A stretch of DNA of 6,439 nt from Planctomycetota bacterium (lineage in GTDB: Bacteria > Planctomycetota > Planctomycetia > Isosphaerales > Isosphaeraceae). Made by a program: the position numbers and the translations under genes. This document shows positions 6,368 to 6,439 of this stretch, piece after piece. Under the pieces are notes generated by a model. It saw only the letters and a list, made by a program, of their open reading frames with translations, was not told the origin of the DNA and made no database searches. Every line of letters begins with the position of its first letter. Position 1 is the stretch's first letter. Location: positions 1-6,439 of the forward strand of contig JAKBCQ010000162.1 of the NCBI GenBank assembly GCA_021807585.1, in the 5' to 3' direction.

Positions 6368-6439
6368 TCACTCTTGAGACTTCGGCGCGTCGATCTCGGT
6401 CGCGGGTGAAGCCGCGGCGGTCGGCATCGGCGCCGCAAC
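6368..6439 (-). CDS. C-terminal tail of an upstream gene, partial
   Basis: A minus-strand frame enters from the right edge and stops at TGA 6368-6370 after 23 codons. The residues are rich in Ala, Pro, Ser and Thr (AAPMPTAAASPATEIDAPKSQE), the look of a flexible C-terminal tail. Third-position G/C is about 78% by hand count, the highest of the three positions, which favours this frame over the other two open ones. The piece is too short to identify a family. About 217 bases separate it from the 624-residue gene on the same strand, so it may or may not belong to the same transcript. Confidence 0.45.
   Translation of the reverse strand, partial: VAAPMPTAAASPATEIDAPKSQE

Noticed and set aside
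6132..6371. Minus-strand frame of 79 codons whose GTG start overlaps the upstream stop as GTGA and whose end overlaps the 624-residue gene
   Set aside because: The overlaps look like coupling, but hand-counted G/C by codon position (about 70, 66, 62%) lacks coding periodicity, and the product is low-complexity Gly, Asp, Arg and Ser.

Overview
The window is GC-rich bacterial DNA carrying three large genes on the minus strand. All three encode alkaline-phosphatase (AP) superfamily metalloenzymes. In transcription order, right to left, they are: a 624-residue soluble phosphohydrolase of the COG3379 type (4276-6150); a 488-residue diverged paralogue joined to it by a 4-base ATGA overlap (2813-4279); and, after a gap of about 207 bases, a membrane-anchored enzyme with a sulfatase fold (434-2605). 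The third has five predicted membrane helices and a threonine at the nucleophile position. The window edges hold only fragments: the C-terminal tail of a minus-strand gene on the right (6368-6439) and a short coding-like minus-strand frame on the left (from about 143 down to 1).

The organism is probably a planctomycete or a similar bacterium rich in sulfatase and AP-family genes. The evidence is: several AP-superfamily genes side by side; strong G/C preference at third codon positions; variable or weak Shine-Dalgarno sites; and an intergenic inverted repeat with arms of the form AACCCGACGCG...GCGAGGG, which resembles, from memory, repeats that are common in planctomycete genomes. This assignment is an inference and was not checked by any search.

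Layout: 1-148 holds the coding-like fragment; 149-433 is a gene-free stretch with a small GC hairpin, the 88-base inverted repeat and an AT-rich tract; 434-2605 is the membrane AP-fold enzyme; 2606-2812 is a gap; 2813-4279 and 4276-6150 are the coupled phosphohydrolase pair; 6151-6367 shows no coding periodicity; 6368-6439 is the tail of the upstream gene.

How the genes may work together is inference. The two coupled enzymes have no signal peptide and should act in the cytoplasm. The third should place its catalytic domain outside the cytoplasmic membrane, much as LtaS or EptA do. Together they could handle a phosphodiester-linked or phosphate-substituted envelope component on both sides of the membrane. 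No substrate can be read from the sequence. No transposase, CRISPR array, tRNA or rRNA was seen.
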